This document shows positions 35,071-47,946 of a DNA stretch of 64,000 nucleotides, one piece after another. How positions within the stretch are numbered: the first letter of the stretch is position 1; each line of letters opens with the position of its first letter. The position numbers and the translations under genes are program-made. This DNA comes from Sipunculus nudus (Eukaryota > Annelida > Sipuncula > Golfingiida > Sipunculidae). The notes beneath the pieces were generated by a model. It worked only from the letters and a program-made list of their open reading frames with translations. It was not told where the DNA came from and made no database searches. The stretch is from positions 78,980,659-79,044,658 of the forward strand of contig CM049313.1 of NCBI GenBank assembly GCA_026874595.1, given 5' to 3'.

Positions 35071-37201
35071 TACGGTCCGCCATATACCCCGGCGGTCGGC
35101 ACCTTTTATTTTGTTTTCGTTGTCGCCAAACATTACTCGCCAGGTGTCATTGATGTCAATTACAAGGACTTATGCTTGTTAGGTCAGCTAACTGTAAGTC
35201 AACTGAGGTATATTGCAATGGCGCTTTGACCGTCGTGCGTCCTGCCGTCCGTTCGCAGGGCACAAGTTGTAACTGATGGTCCCAGAAACTGCTAAGTAAA
35301 GATCCAGGGAGGTCATTAAAAAATATCCTCGGAAACCTGAAATTAGGTCACTTCGACCTATATCCTTCCACCTATATAGCTTGAAAGTACCCCACAAAGT
35401 AAAAAAAAATTGATATCAAATATGGATTGTCATGAAAATTGCCTTATATATTGACTATAAATAATTTTGTCATTTCCCTTAATGGGCTGACGCCACCTGC
35501 ATTTTTCTTATTGTAACGAATATTTATTACTATTATTTTACTATATAATGACAACAATCATGTCATTTTATCAGCTGTGATTACATCTTGTGTCCCAAAA
35601 CCTGGTGTGTTTATTGACTACAAATAGTAATCACCCTGTCTGTGTGTCTGTACGTCTGTCTGTCTGTTCATCCACACAATTTTGTTTCCAGATGATAATT
35701 CCAGGTTGGTTTGACAAATCTTGACTTACATATGGCCCCCCACTGAAGCACGAATCTGTAAGATTTTTGGGTTATGAGGTCAAAGGTCGAGGTCACAGGA
35801 CTCACTTGTTTAAAAAGATTATGGTTGCATTTTATGCCAAGCTTTTCATCCCAAACCTTCCATCTTGCGCATTTAGCTGACTTGGCAGTATGTGGGAGAG
35901 CATAAATGATTTTTCTGGGTCGCCATTAGAGTAAGAACCCTGTCGATTTTAGGGCCCAGCGATCAAAGACGAAGGTTACAGGACCCATTTCTATAAAAAG
36001 AATGCGTATGCATTTCAAGCCAAACTTTATGTCACAAACCTTGTATCTTCCGGATATTGCTCACCTGTCGATAGTGGAAGATTCTCTTTGATTTCGGGGT
36101 CATAGGGTCAAAGGTCAAAGTCACAGGGCCCTTCGGTTCACAAATTAGGTTATGGTGGAAATCTGCTTTGGACGGACAGTTTGGCTTTAAATATTGGTTT
36201 TATTAATGACCCACAACTAAAGTAAGAACCATTTTGATTTATAGTGTCCAGAGATCGAAGGTGAAGGTTATAGGAGCCTCATCTTTAAAAAGATTATGGA
36301 AGCACTGTAAATCAAACTTTTCATCCCAAACTTTCCATCTTTCACACATGGCTCACTCGCCCAAAGTGAGGAAATCTGTAGCCTTTTGGGTTACCTGGTC
36401 AGAGTTAAAGGTCACTTTTATAAAGATTGTTACAGAAATCGAAATGCTGCAAGTTCAAGGATAATAAGTTCTCCGATTTTTTGGTCACGAGGTCATTGAT
36501 TTAAGGTCACAGGACTGTCATTCTGAAAAATTTCTTTAAAAAATATCCTGATAGACAAATTCAGTTGAGCGTCGAGACCCATGAGTCCTTAGTTTGAGAT
36601 AAATCATTTAAATTAGTATTGAGTTTTTATTAGCATTAAGAAAGAACTTGAATATTTGCAACCCGCAGTATTGACTCTTTGTCCTGTATGTTAAAAGATC
36701 ATACCTTGTAATCAATTCTGAACAGACTGAGTCGCTGGATATTCAGAAAATAAAATTCTGAGAGGGTACTCTCAGAGAATTGGAAGAAAATCTAGTTATG
36801 TCGGTAGTAAGGCAGTTCAGTTGAGTATCCTGTTATTGGACATTTACCACACGAGCTGAGCAGTCATTTCTATGAATTTGTCTTGATATAGATAGTTTGA
36901 AATAACGAGACCCGCCAAATTACTTTTTGAGCCTCAACGAATAATTTGATAGTAACTAAGAAATTCAGGAACATTTTAACTTGTATCCTCACTGATATGG
37001 AAAATTAAACTCTTTCCAGACATTGACAGCATTTGTGATATGACTTTGTGAAATCAATACCACATTGATTTTCAATTTTAAATGTCTGCTTTTCAAGAGA
37101 AAGCGTTCATGTAATTGCACTGGTAATAGAAGGAACGGAAATGCTCTCACCATTTTAATTTTGTGAAATGAGAAGCAGATGATCAATTGAGGATAGCGAA
37201 T

Positions 37202-37218
37202 GGGGGGGGGGGGGGGGG
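37202..37218 (+). repeat. Expanded G tract (17 G)
   Basis: Longest homopolymer tract seen, 24 nt upstream of the tRNA gene. Confidence 0.9.
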
Positions 37219-37242
37219 AAATCATGACACTATTGTATGCCG

Positions 37243-37315
37243 GCCTAGATAGCTCAGTTGGGAGAGCGTTAGACTGAAGATCTAAAGGTCCCTGGTTCAA
37301 TCCCGGGTCTGGGCA
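37243..37315 (+). tRNA. tRNA-Phe (GAA), unit 16
   Basis: Consensus gene. The trailer has GGCGGTTGG, just outside the hairpin stem. Confidence 0.97.
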
Positions 37316-37948
37316 TACGGTCCGCCATGTACCCCGGCGGTTGGCACCTTTTATTTTGTTTTCGTTGTCGCCAAACATTACTCGCCAGGTGTCATTGATG
37401 TCAATTACAAGGATTTATGCTTGTTAGGTCAGCTGACTGTAAGTCAACTGAGGTATAGCAATGGCGCTTTGACCGTCGTGCGTCCTGCCGTCCGTTCGCA
37501 GGGCACAAGTTGTAACTGTTGGTCCCAGAAACTGCTAAGTAAAGATCCAGGGAGGTCATTAAAAAATATCCTCGGAAACCTGAAATTAGGTCACTTCGAC
37601 CTATATCCTTCCACCTATATAGCTTGAAAGTACCCCACAAAGTAAAAAAAAATTGATATCAAATATGGATTGTCATGAAAATTGCCTTATATATTGACTA
37701 TAAATAATTTTGTCATTTCCGTTAATGGGCTGACGTCACCTGCATTTTTCTTATTGTAACGAATATTTATTTCTATTATTTTACTATATAATGACAACAA
37801 TCATGTCATTTTATCAGCTGTGATTACATCTAGTGTCCCAAAACCTGGTGTGTTTATTGACTGCAAATAGTAATCACCCTGTCTGTGCGTCTGTTCGTCT
37901 GTCTGTCTGTTCATCCACACAATTTTCTTTCCAGATGATAATTCCAGG

Positions 37949-40184
37949 TTGGTTTGACAAATCTTGACTTACATATGGCCCCCCACTGAAGCACGAATCT
38001 GTAAGATTTTTGGGTTATGAGGTCAAAGGTCGAGGTCACAGGACTCACTTGTTTAAAAAGATTATGGTTGCATTTTATGCCAAGCTTTTCATACCAAACC
38101 TTCCATCTTGCGCATTTAGCTGACTTGGCAGTATGTGGGAGAGCATAAATCATTTTTCTGGGTCGCCATTAAAGTAAGAACCCTGTCGATTTTAGGGCCC
38201 AGCGATCAAAGACGAAGGTTACAGGACCCATTTCTATAAAAAGAATGCGTATGCATTTCAAGCCAAACTTTATGTCACAAACCTTGTATCTTCCGGATAT
38301 TGCTCACCTGTCGATAGTGGAAGATTCTCTTTGATTTCGGGGTCATAGGGTCAAAGGACAAAGTCACAGGGCCCTTCGGTTCACAAATTAGGTTATGGTG
38401 GAAATCTGCTTTGGACAGACAGTTTGGCTTTAAATATTGATTTTATAAATGACCCACAACTAAAGTAAGAAACATTTTGATTTATAGTGTCCAGAGATCG
38501 AAGGTGAAGGTTATAGGAGCCTCATCTTTAAAGAGATTGTGGAAGCACTGTAAATCAAACTTTTCATCCCAAACTTTCCATCTTTCACACATGGCTTACT
38601 CGCCCAAAGTGAGGAAATCTGTGGCCTTTTGGGTTACCTGGTCAGAGTTAAAGGTCACTTTTATAAAGATTGTTACAGAAATCGAAATGCTGCAAGTTCA
38701 AGGATAATAAGTTCTCCGATTTTTTGGTCACGAGGTCATTGATTTAAGGTCACAGGACTGCCATTCTGAAAAATTTCTTTAAAAAATATCCTGATAGACA
38801 AATTCAGTTGAGCGTCGAGACCCATGAGTCCTTAGTTTGAGATAAATCATTTAAATTAGTATTGAGTTTTTATTAGCATTAAGAAAGAACTTGAATATTT
38901 GCAACCCGCAGTATTGACTCTTTGTCCTGTATGTTAAAAGATCATACCTTGTAATCAATTCTGAACAGACTGAGTCGCTGGATATTCAGAAAATAATATT
39001 CTGAGAGGGTACTCTCAGAGAATTGGAAGAAAATCTAGTTATGTCGGTAGTAAGGCAGTTCAGTTGAGTATCCTGTTATTGGACATTTACCACACGAGCT
39101 GAGCAGTCATTTCTATGAATTTGTCTTGATATAGATAGTTTGAAATAACGAGACCCGCCAAATTATTTTTTGAGCCTCAACGAATAATTTGATAGTAACT
39201 AAGAAATTCAGGAACATTTTAACTTGTATCCTCACTGATATGGAAAATTAAACTCTTTCCAGACATTGACGGCATTTGTGATATGACTTTGTGAAATCAA
39301 TACCACATTGATTTTCAATTTTAAATGTCTGCTATTCAAGAGAAAGCGTTCATGTAATTGCACTGCTAATAGAAGGAACGGAAATGCTCTCACCATTTTA
39401 ATTTTGTGAAATGAGAAGCAGATGATCAATTGAGAATAGCGAATGGGGGTAAATCATGACTGCATTGTATGCCGGCCTAGATAGCTCAGTTGGGAGAGCG
39501 TTAGACTGAAGATCTAAAGGTCCCTGGTTCAATCCCGGGTCTGGGCATACGTTCCGCCATGTACCCCGGCGGTCGGCACCTTTTATTTTGTTTTCGTTGT
39601 CGCCAAACATTACTCGCCAGGTGTCATTGATGTCAATTACAAGGATTTATGCTTGTTAGGTCAGCTGACTGTAAGTCAACTGAGGTATAGCAATGGCGCT
39701 TTGACCGTCGTGCGTCCTGCCGTCCGTTCGCAGGGCACAAGTTGTAACTGATGGTCCCAGAAACTGCTAAGTAAAGATCCAGGGAGGTCATTAAAAAATA
39801 TCCTCGGAAACCTGAAATTAGGTCACTTCGACCTATATCCTTCCACCTATAGGGCTTGAAAGTACCCCACAAAGTAAAAAAAAAAAAATTGATATCAAAT
39901 ATGGACTGTCATGAAAATTGCCTTATATATTGACTAGAAATAATTTTGTCATTTCCCTTAATGAGCTGACGCCACCTGCATTTTTCTTATTGTAACGAAT
40001 ATTTATTTCTATTATTTTACTATATAATGACAACAATCATGTCATTTTATCAGCTGTGATTACATCTTGTGTCCCAAAACCTGGTGTGTTTATTGACTAC
40101 AAATAGTAATCACCCTGTCTGTGTGTCTGTTCGTCTGTCTGTCTGTTCATCCACACAATTTTGTTTCCAGATGATAATTCCAGG
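37949..40184 (+). repeat. Unit 17 (first full subfamily B unit)
   Basis: 2,236 bp. B-type markers run throughout: CATTAAAGTAAG near 38167, AATAATATTCTG near 38992, a 5-G tract and TAAATCATGACTGCATTG before the tRNA, and CTATAGGGCTTG near 39847. Confidence 0.95.
39475..39547 (+). tRNA. tRNA-Phe (GAA), unit 17
   Basis: Gene body identical to subfamily A although the 5' flank differs by several changes. The trailer starts TACGTTCCGCC instead of TACGGTCCGCC. Confidence 0.97.
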
Positions 40185-42416
40185 TTGGTTTGACAAATCT
40201 TGACTTACATATGGCCCCCCACTGAAGCACGAATCTGTAAGATTTTTGGGTTATGAGGTCAAAGGTCGAGGTCACAGGACTCTCTTGTTTAAAAAGATTA
40301 TGGTTGCATTTTATGCCAAGCTTTTCATCCCAAACCTTCCATCTTGCGCATTTAGCTGACTTGGCAGTATGTGGGAGAGCATTAATGATTTTTCTGGGTC
40401 GCCATTAAAGTAAGAACCCTGTCGATTTTGGGGCACAGCGATCAAAGACGAAGGTTACAGGACCCATTTCTATAAAAAGAATGCGTATGCATTTCAAGCC
40501 AAACTTTATGTCACAAACCTTGTATCTTCCGGATATTGCTCACCTGTCGATAGTGGAAGATTCTCTTTGATTTCGGGGTCATAGGGTGAAAGGTCAAAGT
40601 CACAGGGCCCTTCGGTTCACAAATTAGGTTATGGTAGAAATCTGCTTTGGACAGACAGTTTGGCTTTAAATATTGATTTTATAAATGACCCACAACTAAA
40701 GTAAGAACCATTTTGATTAATAGTGTCCAGAGATCGAAGGTGAAGGTTATAGGAGCCTCATCTTTAAAAAGATTGTGGAAGCACTTTAAATCAAACTTTT
40801 CATCCCAAACTTTCTATCTTTCACACATGGCTTACTCGCCCAAAGTGAGGAAATCTGTAGCCTTTTGGGTTACCTGGTCAGAGTTAAAGGTCACTTTTAT
40901 AAAGATTGTTACAGAAATCGAAATGCTGCAAGTTCAAGGATAATAAGTTCTCCGATTTTTTGGTCACGAGGTCATTGATTTAAGGTCATAGGACTGTCAT
41001 TCTGAAAAATTTCTTTAAAAAATATCCTGATAGACAAATTCAGTTGAGCGTCGAGACCCACGAGTCCTTAGTTTGAGATAAATCATTTAAATTAGTATTG
41101 AGTTTTTATTAGCATTAAGAAAGAACTTGAATATTTGCAACCCGCAGTATTGACTCTATGTCCTGTATGTTAAAAGATCATACCTTGTAATCAATTCTGA
41201 ACAGACTGAGTCGCTGGATATTCAGAAAATAATATTCTGAGAGGGTACTCTCAGAGAATTGGAAGAAAATCTAGTTATGTCGGTAGTAAGGCAGTTCAGT
41301 TGAGTATCCTGTTATTGGACATTTACCACACGAGCTGAGCAGTCATTTCTATGAATTTTTCTTGATATAGATAGTTTGAAATAACGAGACCCGCCAAATT
41401 ACTTTTTGAGCCTCAACGAATAATTTGATAGTAACTAAGAAATTCAGGAACATTTTAACTTGTATCCTCACTGATATGGAAAATTAAACTCTTTCCAGAC
41501 ATTGACAGCATTTGTGATATGACTTTGTGAAATCAATACCACATTGATTTTCAATTTTAAATGTCTGCTTTTCAAGAGAAAGCGTTCATGTAATTGCACT
41601 GGTAATAGAAGGAAGGGAAATGCTCTCACCATTTTAATTTTGTGAAATGAGAAGCAGATGATCAATTGAAAATAGCAAATGGGGGTAAATCATGACTGCA
41701 TTGTATGCCGGCCTAGATAGCTCAGTTGGGAGAGCGTTAGACTGAAGATCTAAAGGTCCCTGGTTCAATCCCGGGTCTGGGAATACGGTCCGCCATGTAC
41801 CCCGGCGGTCGGCACCTTTTATTTTGTTTTCGTTTTCGCCAAACATTACTCGCCAGGTGTCATTGATGTCAATTACAAGGATTTATGCTTGTTAGGTCAG
41901 CTGACTGTAAGTCAACTGAGATATAGCAATGGCGCTTTGACCGTCGTGCGTCCTGCCGTCCGTTCGCAGGGCACAAGTTGTAACTGATGGTCCCGGAAAC
42001 TGCTAAGTAAAGATCCAGGGAGGTCATTAAAAAATATCCTCGGAAACCTGAAATTAGGTCACTTCGACCTTTATCCTTTCACCTATATAGCTTGAAAGTA
42101 CCCCACAAAGTAAAAAAAAATTGATATCAAATATGGATTGTCATGAAAATTGCCTTATATATTGACTATAAATAATTTTGTCATTTCCCTTAATGGGCTG
42201 ACGCCACCTGCATTTTTCTTATTGTAACGAATATTTATTTCTATTATTTTACTATATAATGACAACAATCATGTCATTTTATCAGCTGTGATTACATCTA
42301 GTGTCCCAAAACCTGGTGTGTTTATTGACTACAAATAGTAATCACCCTGTCTGTGTGTCTGTTCGTCTGTCTGTCTGTTCATCCACACAATTTTGTTTCC
42401 AGATGATAATTCCAGG
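40185..42416 (+). repeat. Unit 18 (subfamily B)
   Basis: 2,232 bp. The 8,378-bp duplicated block begins within it. Confidence 0.95.
41711..41783 (+). tRNA. tRNA-Phe (GAA), unit 18, acceptor variant
   Basis: C72 is replaced by A at 41782. The terminal G1-C72 pair becomes a G-A mismatch next to A73. The first acceptor pair matters for 5' and 3' end processing and charging, so activity may be reduced. Promoter boxes are intact. Confidence 0.92.
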
Positions 42417-44648
42417 TTGGTTTGACAAATCTTGACTTACATATGGCCCCCCACTGAAGCACGAATCTGTAAGATTTTTGGGTTATGAGGTCAAAGGTCG
42501 AGGTCACAGGACTCACTTGTTTAAAAAGATTATGGTTGCATTTTATGCCAAGCTTTTCATCCCAAACCTTCCATCTTGCGCATTTAGCTGACTTGGCAGT
42601 ATATGGGAGAGCATTAATGATTTTTCTGGGTCGCCATTAAAGTAAGAACCCTGTCGATTTTGGGGCACAGCGATCAAAGACGAAGGTTACAGGACCCATT
42701 TCTATAAAAAGAATGCGTATGCATTTCAAGCCAAACTTTATGTCACAAACCTTGTATCTTCCGGATATTGCTCACCTGTCGATAGTGGAAGATTCTCTTT
42801 GATTTCGGGGTCATAGGGTGAAAGGTCAAAGTCACAGGGCCCTTCGGTTCACAAATTAGGTTATGGTAGAAATCTGCTTTGGACAGACAGTTTGGCTTTA
42901 AATATTGATTTTATAAATGACCCACAACTAAAGTAAGAACCATTTTGATTTATAGTGTCCAGAGATCGAAGGTGAAGGTTATAGGAGCCTCATCTTTAAA
43001 AAGATTGTGGAAGCACTTTAAATCAAACTTTTCATCCCAAACTTTCCATCTTTCACACATGGCTTACTCGCCCAAAGTGAGGAAATCTGTAGCCTTTTGG
43101 GTTACCTGGTCAGAGTTAAAGGTCACTTTTATAAAGATTGTTACAGAAATCGAAATGCTGCAAGTTCAAGGATAATAAGTTCTCCGATTTTTTGGTCACG
43201 AGGTCATTGATTTAAGGTCATAAGACTGTCATTCTAAAAAATTTCTTTAAAAAATATCCTGATAGACAAATTCAGTTGAGCGTCGAGACCCATGAGTCCT
43301 TAGTTTGAGATAAATCATTTAAATTAGTATTGAGTTTTTATTAGCATTAAGAAAGAACTTGAATATTTGCAACCCGCAGTATTGACTCTTTGTCCTGTAT
43401 GTTAAAAGATCATACCTTGTAATCAATTCTGAACAGACTGAGTCGCTGGATATTCAGAAAATAATATTCTGAGAGGGTACTCTCAGAGAATTGGAAGAAA
43501 ATCTAGTTATGTCGGTAGTAAGGCAGTTCAGTTGAGTATCCTGTTATTGGACATTTACCACACGAGCTGAGCAGTCATTTCTATGAATTTTTCTTGATAT
43601 AGATAGTTTGAAATAACGAGACCCGCCAAATTACTTTTTGAGCCTCAACGAATAATTTGATAGTAACTAAGAAATTCAGGAACATTTTAACTTGTATCCT
43701 CACTGATATGGAAAATTAAACTCTTTCCAGACATTGACAGCATTTGTGATATGACTTTGTGAAATCAATACCACATTGATTTTCAATTTTAAATGTCTGC
43801 TTTTCAAGAGAAAGCGTTCATGTAATTGCACTGGTAATAGAAGGAAGGGAAATGCTCTCACCATTTTAATTTTGTGAAATGAGAAGCAGATGATCAATAG
43901 AGAATAGCGAATGGGGGTAAATCATGACTGCATTGTATGCCGGCCTAGATAGCTCAGTTGGGAGAGCGTTAGACTGAAGATCTAAAGGTCCCTGGTTCAA
44001 TCCCGGGTCTGGGCATACGGTCCGCCATGTACCCCGGCGGTCGGCACCTTTTATTTTGTTTTCGTTGTCGCCAAACATTACTGGCCAGGTGTCAATGATG
44101 TCAATTACAAGGATTTATGCTTGTTAGGTCAGCTAACTGTAAGTCAACTGAGGTATAGCAATGGCGCTTTGACCGTCGTGCGTCCTGCCGTCCGTTCGCA
44201 GGGCACAAGTTGTAACTGATGGTCCCAGAAACTGCTAAGTAAAGATCCAGGGAGGTCATTAAAAATTATCCTCGGAAACCTGAAATTAGGTCACTTCGAC
44301 CTATATCCTTCCACCTATATAGCTTGAAAGTACCCCACAAAGTAAAAAAAAATTGATATCAAATATGGATTGTCATGAAAATTGCCTTATATATTGACTA
44401 TAAATAATTTTGTCATTTCCCTTAATGGGCTGACGCCACCTGCATTTTTCTTATTGTAACGAATATTTATTTCTATTATTTTACTATATAATGACAACAA
44501 TCATGTCATTTTATCAGCTGTGATTAAATCTAGTGTTCCAAAACCTGGTGTGTTTATTGACTACAAATAGTAATCACCCTGTCTGTGCGTCTGTTCGTCT
44601 GTCTGTCTGTTCATCCACACAATTTTGTTTCCAGATGATAATTCCAGG
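42417..44648 (+). repeat. Unit 19 (subfamily B)
   Basis: 2,232 bp. It has CAATAGAGAATAGC upstream of the tRNA (43896) and ACTGGCCAGGTGTCAATG downstream (44080), both found again in unit 22. Confidence 0.95.
43943..44015 (+). tRNA. tRNA-Phe (GAA), unit 19
   Basis: Consensus gene with the B-type leader. Confidence 0.97.
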
Positions 44649-45824
44649 TTAATTTGACAAATCTTGACTTACATATGGCCCCCCACTGAAGCACGAATCT
44701 GTAAGATTTTTGGGTTATGAGGTCAAAGGTCGAGGTCACAGGACTCACTTGTTTAAAAAGATTTTGGTTGCATTTTATGCCAAGCTTTTCACCCAAACCT
44801 TCCATCTTGCGCATTTAAGCTGACTTGGCAGTATATGGGAGAGCATAAATGATTTTTCTGGGTCGCCCTTAAAGTAAGAACCCTGTCGATTTTGGGGCCC
44901 AGCGGTCAAAGACGAAGGTTACAGGACCCATTTCTATAAAAAGAATGCTTATGCATTTCAAGCCAAACTTTATGTCACAAACCTTGTATCTTCCGGATAT
45001 TGCTGACCTGTCAATACTGGAAGATTCTTTTTGATTTCGGGGTCATAGGGTCAAAGGTCAAAGTCACAGGGCCCATCGGTTCACAAATTAGGTTATGGTG
45101 GAAATCTGCTTTGGACAGACAGTTTGGCTTTAAATATTGATTTTATTAATGACCCTCAACTAAAGTAAGAACCATTTTGATTTATAGTGTCCAGAGATCG
45201 AAGTTGAAGGTTATAGGAGCCTCATCTTTAAAAAGATTGTGGAAGCACTGTAAATCAAACTTTTCATCCCAAACTTTCCATCTTTCACACATGGCTTTCT
45301 CGCCCAAAGTGAGGAAATCTGTAGCCTTTTGGGTTACCTGGTCAGAGTTAAAGGTCACTTTTATAAAGATTGTTACAGAAATCGAAATGCTGCAAGTTCA
45401 AGGATAATAAGTTCTCCGATTTTTTGGTCACGAGGTCATTGATTTAAGGTCACAGGACTGTCATTCTGAAAAATTTCTTTAAAAAATATCCTGAAAGACA
45501 AATTCAGTTGAGCGTCGAGACCCATGAGTCCTTAGTTTGAGATAAATCATTTAAATTAGTATTGAGTTTTTATCAGCATTAAGAAAGAACTTGAATATTT
45601 GCAACCAGCAGTATTGACTCTTTGTCCTGTATGTTAAAAGATCATACCTTGTAATCAATTCTGAACAGACTGAGTCGCTGGATATTCAGAAAATAATATT
45701 CTGAGAGGGTACTCTCAGAGAATTGGAAGAAAATCTAGTGATGTCGGTAGTAAGGCAGTTCAGTTGAGTATCCTGTTATTGGACATTTACCACACGAGCT
45801 GAGCAGTCATTTCTATGAATTTTT

Positions 45825-45853
45825 ATGCCCCCGCCACAAAGTGGCCGGGGCAT
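45825..45853. other. 5' terminal hairpin of the element
   Basis: ATGCCCC pairs with GGGGCAT. One C-C mismatch follows, then GCCAC pairs with GTGGC around an AAA loop. The outer arm also matches the inverted copy near the 3' end. Confidence 0.85.
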
Positions 45854-45868
45854 ATAGTTTTACCCATG

Positions 45869-45928
45869 TCCGTCATTCCGTCATTCCGTCATTCTGTCAT
45901 TCCGTCATTCCGTCCTTCCGTCATTCCG
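45869..45928 (+). repeat. TCCGTCAT minisatellite (8 bp x 7.5)
   Basis: Seven full copies of an 8-bp unit plus TCCG. Copies 4 and 6 have one change each (TCTGTCAT and TCCGTCCT). Confidence 0.92.
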
Positions 45929-45940
45929 AAATCAAACAGT

Positions 45941-47475
45941 TGTACGGACTTTTTTTCCCAATGCCTGCAGATATTGGGCTAATTTTTGGTGTGTGGGCCG
46001 ATATAGACCAGTTACAGATCGAGTTTGTGTTTCGTCCCGGTTGACCTACTTTTGACCGTTTTACGGCTCCTAAACTTAGAAAATTTCATGAAAAATAGAA
46101 ATATTCATGACAGATACACATGTACGGACTTTTTTTCGCAATGCCTGCAGATATTGGCCTGATTTTTGGTGTGTGAGCAGATATAGACCAGTTACAGACC
46201 GAGTTCGCGTTTCGTCCCGGTTGACCTATTTTTGACTGTTTTACGGCTCCTAAACTTAGAAAATTTAATGAAAAATAGAAATATTCATGACAGATACACA
46301 TGTACGGACTTTTTTTCGCAATGCCTGCAGATATTGGCCTGATTTTTGGTGTGTGGGCAAATATAGACCAGTTACAGATCATGTTCGCGTTTCGTCCCGG
46401 TTGACCTACTTTTGACCGTTGTACAAACATAGAAAATTTCATTAAAAATAGAAATATTCATGAAAGATACACATGTACAGACTTTTTTTTCGCAGTGCCT
46501 GCAGATATTGGCCTGATTATTGGTGTGTGGGCAGATAAAGACCTGTTACAGATCGAGTTCGCGTTTCGTCCTGGTTGACCTACTTTTGACCGTTTTACGG
46601 CTCCTGAACATAGAAAATTTCATGAAAAATATGAAATATCATGACAAATACACATGTACGGACTTTTTTCGCAATGCCTGCAGATATTGGCCTGATTTTT
46701 GGTGTGTGGCCAGATATTGACCAGTTACAGATTGAGTTCGCATTTCGTCCTGGTTGACCTACTTTTGACTGTTTTACGGCTCCTGAACATAGAAAATTTC
46801 ATGTAAAACATAAATTTTCATGACAAATACACTTGTACAGACTTTTCTTCACAATACCTGCAGATATTGGCCTGATTTTTCGTGTGTGACCTATTTTTGA
46901 CCGTTTGACGGTGCTCTAACAAAGAAAATTTCATAAAAAGGTGCATATGTATGGACTTTTTTTCGCAGTGCCTGCAGATACGGGCCTGATTTTTGATGTG
47001 TAGGCAGATAATGACCAGTTACAGATCGAGTTCTTGTTTTCTCTCAGTTGACCTACTTTTGACCTTTTGACTGCTCCTGAAGATAGAAAGTTTCATGAAA
47101 AATATAAATTTTCATAACAAATGCATATGTACTTACTTTTCTTCCTCAATGCCTGCAGATACCACCCTGATTTTTTATGTGTGGGCAGATAATGACAGTT
47201 ACAGATCGAGTTCGCTTTTCATCCCGGTTGACCTACTTTTGATTGTTTTACGGCTCCTAAACATAGAAAATTTCATGAAAGACAGAAATTTTTATGGAAA
47301 ATGCACATGTATGGACTTTTTTTCACAATGCCTGCATATACTGGCATGATTTTTAGTGTGTTGCTTGATGATGACCCGTTACAGATCGAGTTTGCATTTT
47401 GCCCTTGTTGACCTACTTTTGACCATACGACACCTCCTGAACTTAAAAAAATTTACAAAATTTTACAAATGTTTC
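45941..47475 (+). repeat. Nine tandem ~180-bp core repeats
   Basis: Copies start at TGTA(C/T) near 45941, 46121, 46301, 46474, 46655, 46834, 46948, 47128 and 47308. The sixth is cut to 114 bp. Each has a T-rich start, TGCCTGCAGATA, TGTGTGG, GTTACAGATCGAGTT, GTTGACCTACTTTTGACC and an A-rich end. The frames over this region (for example 46086-46442 minus) simply translate the repeat twice. Confidence 0.9.
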
Positions 47476-47500
47476 TAATTTGCCCAAGGCGGGGGCATTC

Positions 47501-47515
47501 GTGTCGTTCCGACAC
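47501..47515. other. 3' subterminal hairpin of the element
   Basis: GTGTCG and CGACAC form a 6-bp stem around TTC. Six bases (ATCTGG) separate it from the element end. A short 3' hairpin is typical of the Helitron/Helentron group. Confidence 0.8.
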
Positions 47516-47873
47516 ATCTGGTTCTTGATATAGATTGTTTGAAATAACGAGACCCGCCAAATTACTTTTTGAGCCTCAACGAATAATTAGATAGTAACTA
47601 AGAAATTCAGGAACATTTTAACTTGTATCCTCACTGATATGGAAAATTAAACTCTTTCCAGACATTGACAGCATTTGTGATATGACTTTGTGAAATCAAT
47701 ACCACATTGATTTTCAATTTTAAATGTCTGCTTTTCAAGAGAAAGCGTTCATGTAATTGCACTGGTAATAGAAGGAACGGAAATGCTCTCACCATTTTAA
47801 TTTTGTGAAATGAGAAGCAGATGATCAATTGAGAATAGCGAATGGGGGTAAATCATGACTGCATTGTATGCCG

Positions 47874-47946
47874 GCCTAGATAGCTCAGTTGGGAGAGCGT
47901 TAGACTGAAGATCTAAAGGTCCCTGGTTCAATCCCGGGTCTGGGCA
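47874..47946 (+). tRNA. tRNA-Phe (GAA), unit 20
   Basis: Consensus gene 352 bp downstream of the mobile element. The trailer reads TACGATCCGCC with GGTGG in the hairpin, so a G-U pair replaces G-C. Confidence 0.97.

Larger units (their letters stand above)
33464..35705 (+). repeat. Unit 15 (subfamily A, long G tract)
   Basis: 2,242 bp. The extra 7 bp equal the G tract expansion (14 against 7). The expansion fuses two minus-strand frames into a spurious 128-codon frame. Confidence 0.95.
35706..37948 (+). repeat. Unit 16 (A/B mosaic, longest G tract)
   Basis: 2,243 bp: plus 10 from the G tract, minus 2 from the loss of TA in GAGGTATAGC near 37450. The 5' side and tRNA flank are subfamily A. 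After the tRNA it shows B-type markers: AGCTGACTG near 37431 and GAGGTATAGC. Confidence 0.94.
45825..47521 (+). mobile_element. HINE/pearl-like nonautonomous element (Helentron-associated type), copy 1
   Basis: It splits AATTTTTCTTGAT in a T run, leaving T5 on the left and TTCTTGAT on the right. It starts ATGCCCCCGCC, and the exact inverted copy GGCGGGGGCAT lies at 47488-47498, 23 nt inside the 3' end: an asymmetric terminal inverted repeat. A 29-nt hairpin opens the element, an 8-bp minisatellite follows, then nine tandem copies of about 180 bp, then a 6-bp hairpin 6 nt before the 3' end, which reads ATCTGG. Insertion at TT, asymmetric inverted repeats, an internal tandem core and a 3' hairpin are known traits of HINEs, including bivalve pearl elements. 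No transposase, Rep or helicase frame is present. A foldback element of another class is the alternative. Confidence 0.78.

Noticed and set aside
46086-46442. 118-codon minus frame with a repeated HTPKIRPISAGIAKKSPYMC segment (and its copy at 54464-54820)
   Set aside because: It is two successive copies of the 180-bp core repeat read in frame. The other copies of the core break the frame.
45941-47475. CRISPR-like array
   Set aside because: The 180-bp units are contiguous with no unique spacers, and the context is eukaryotic.
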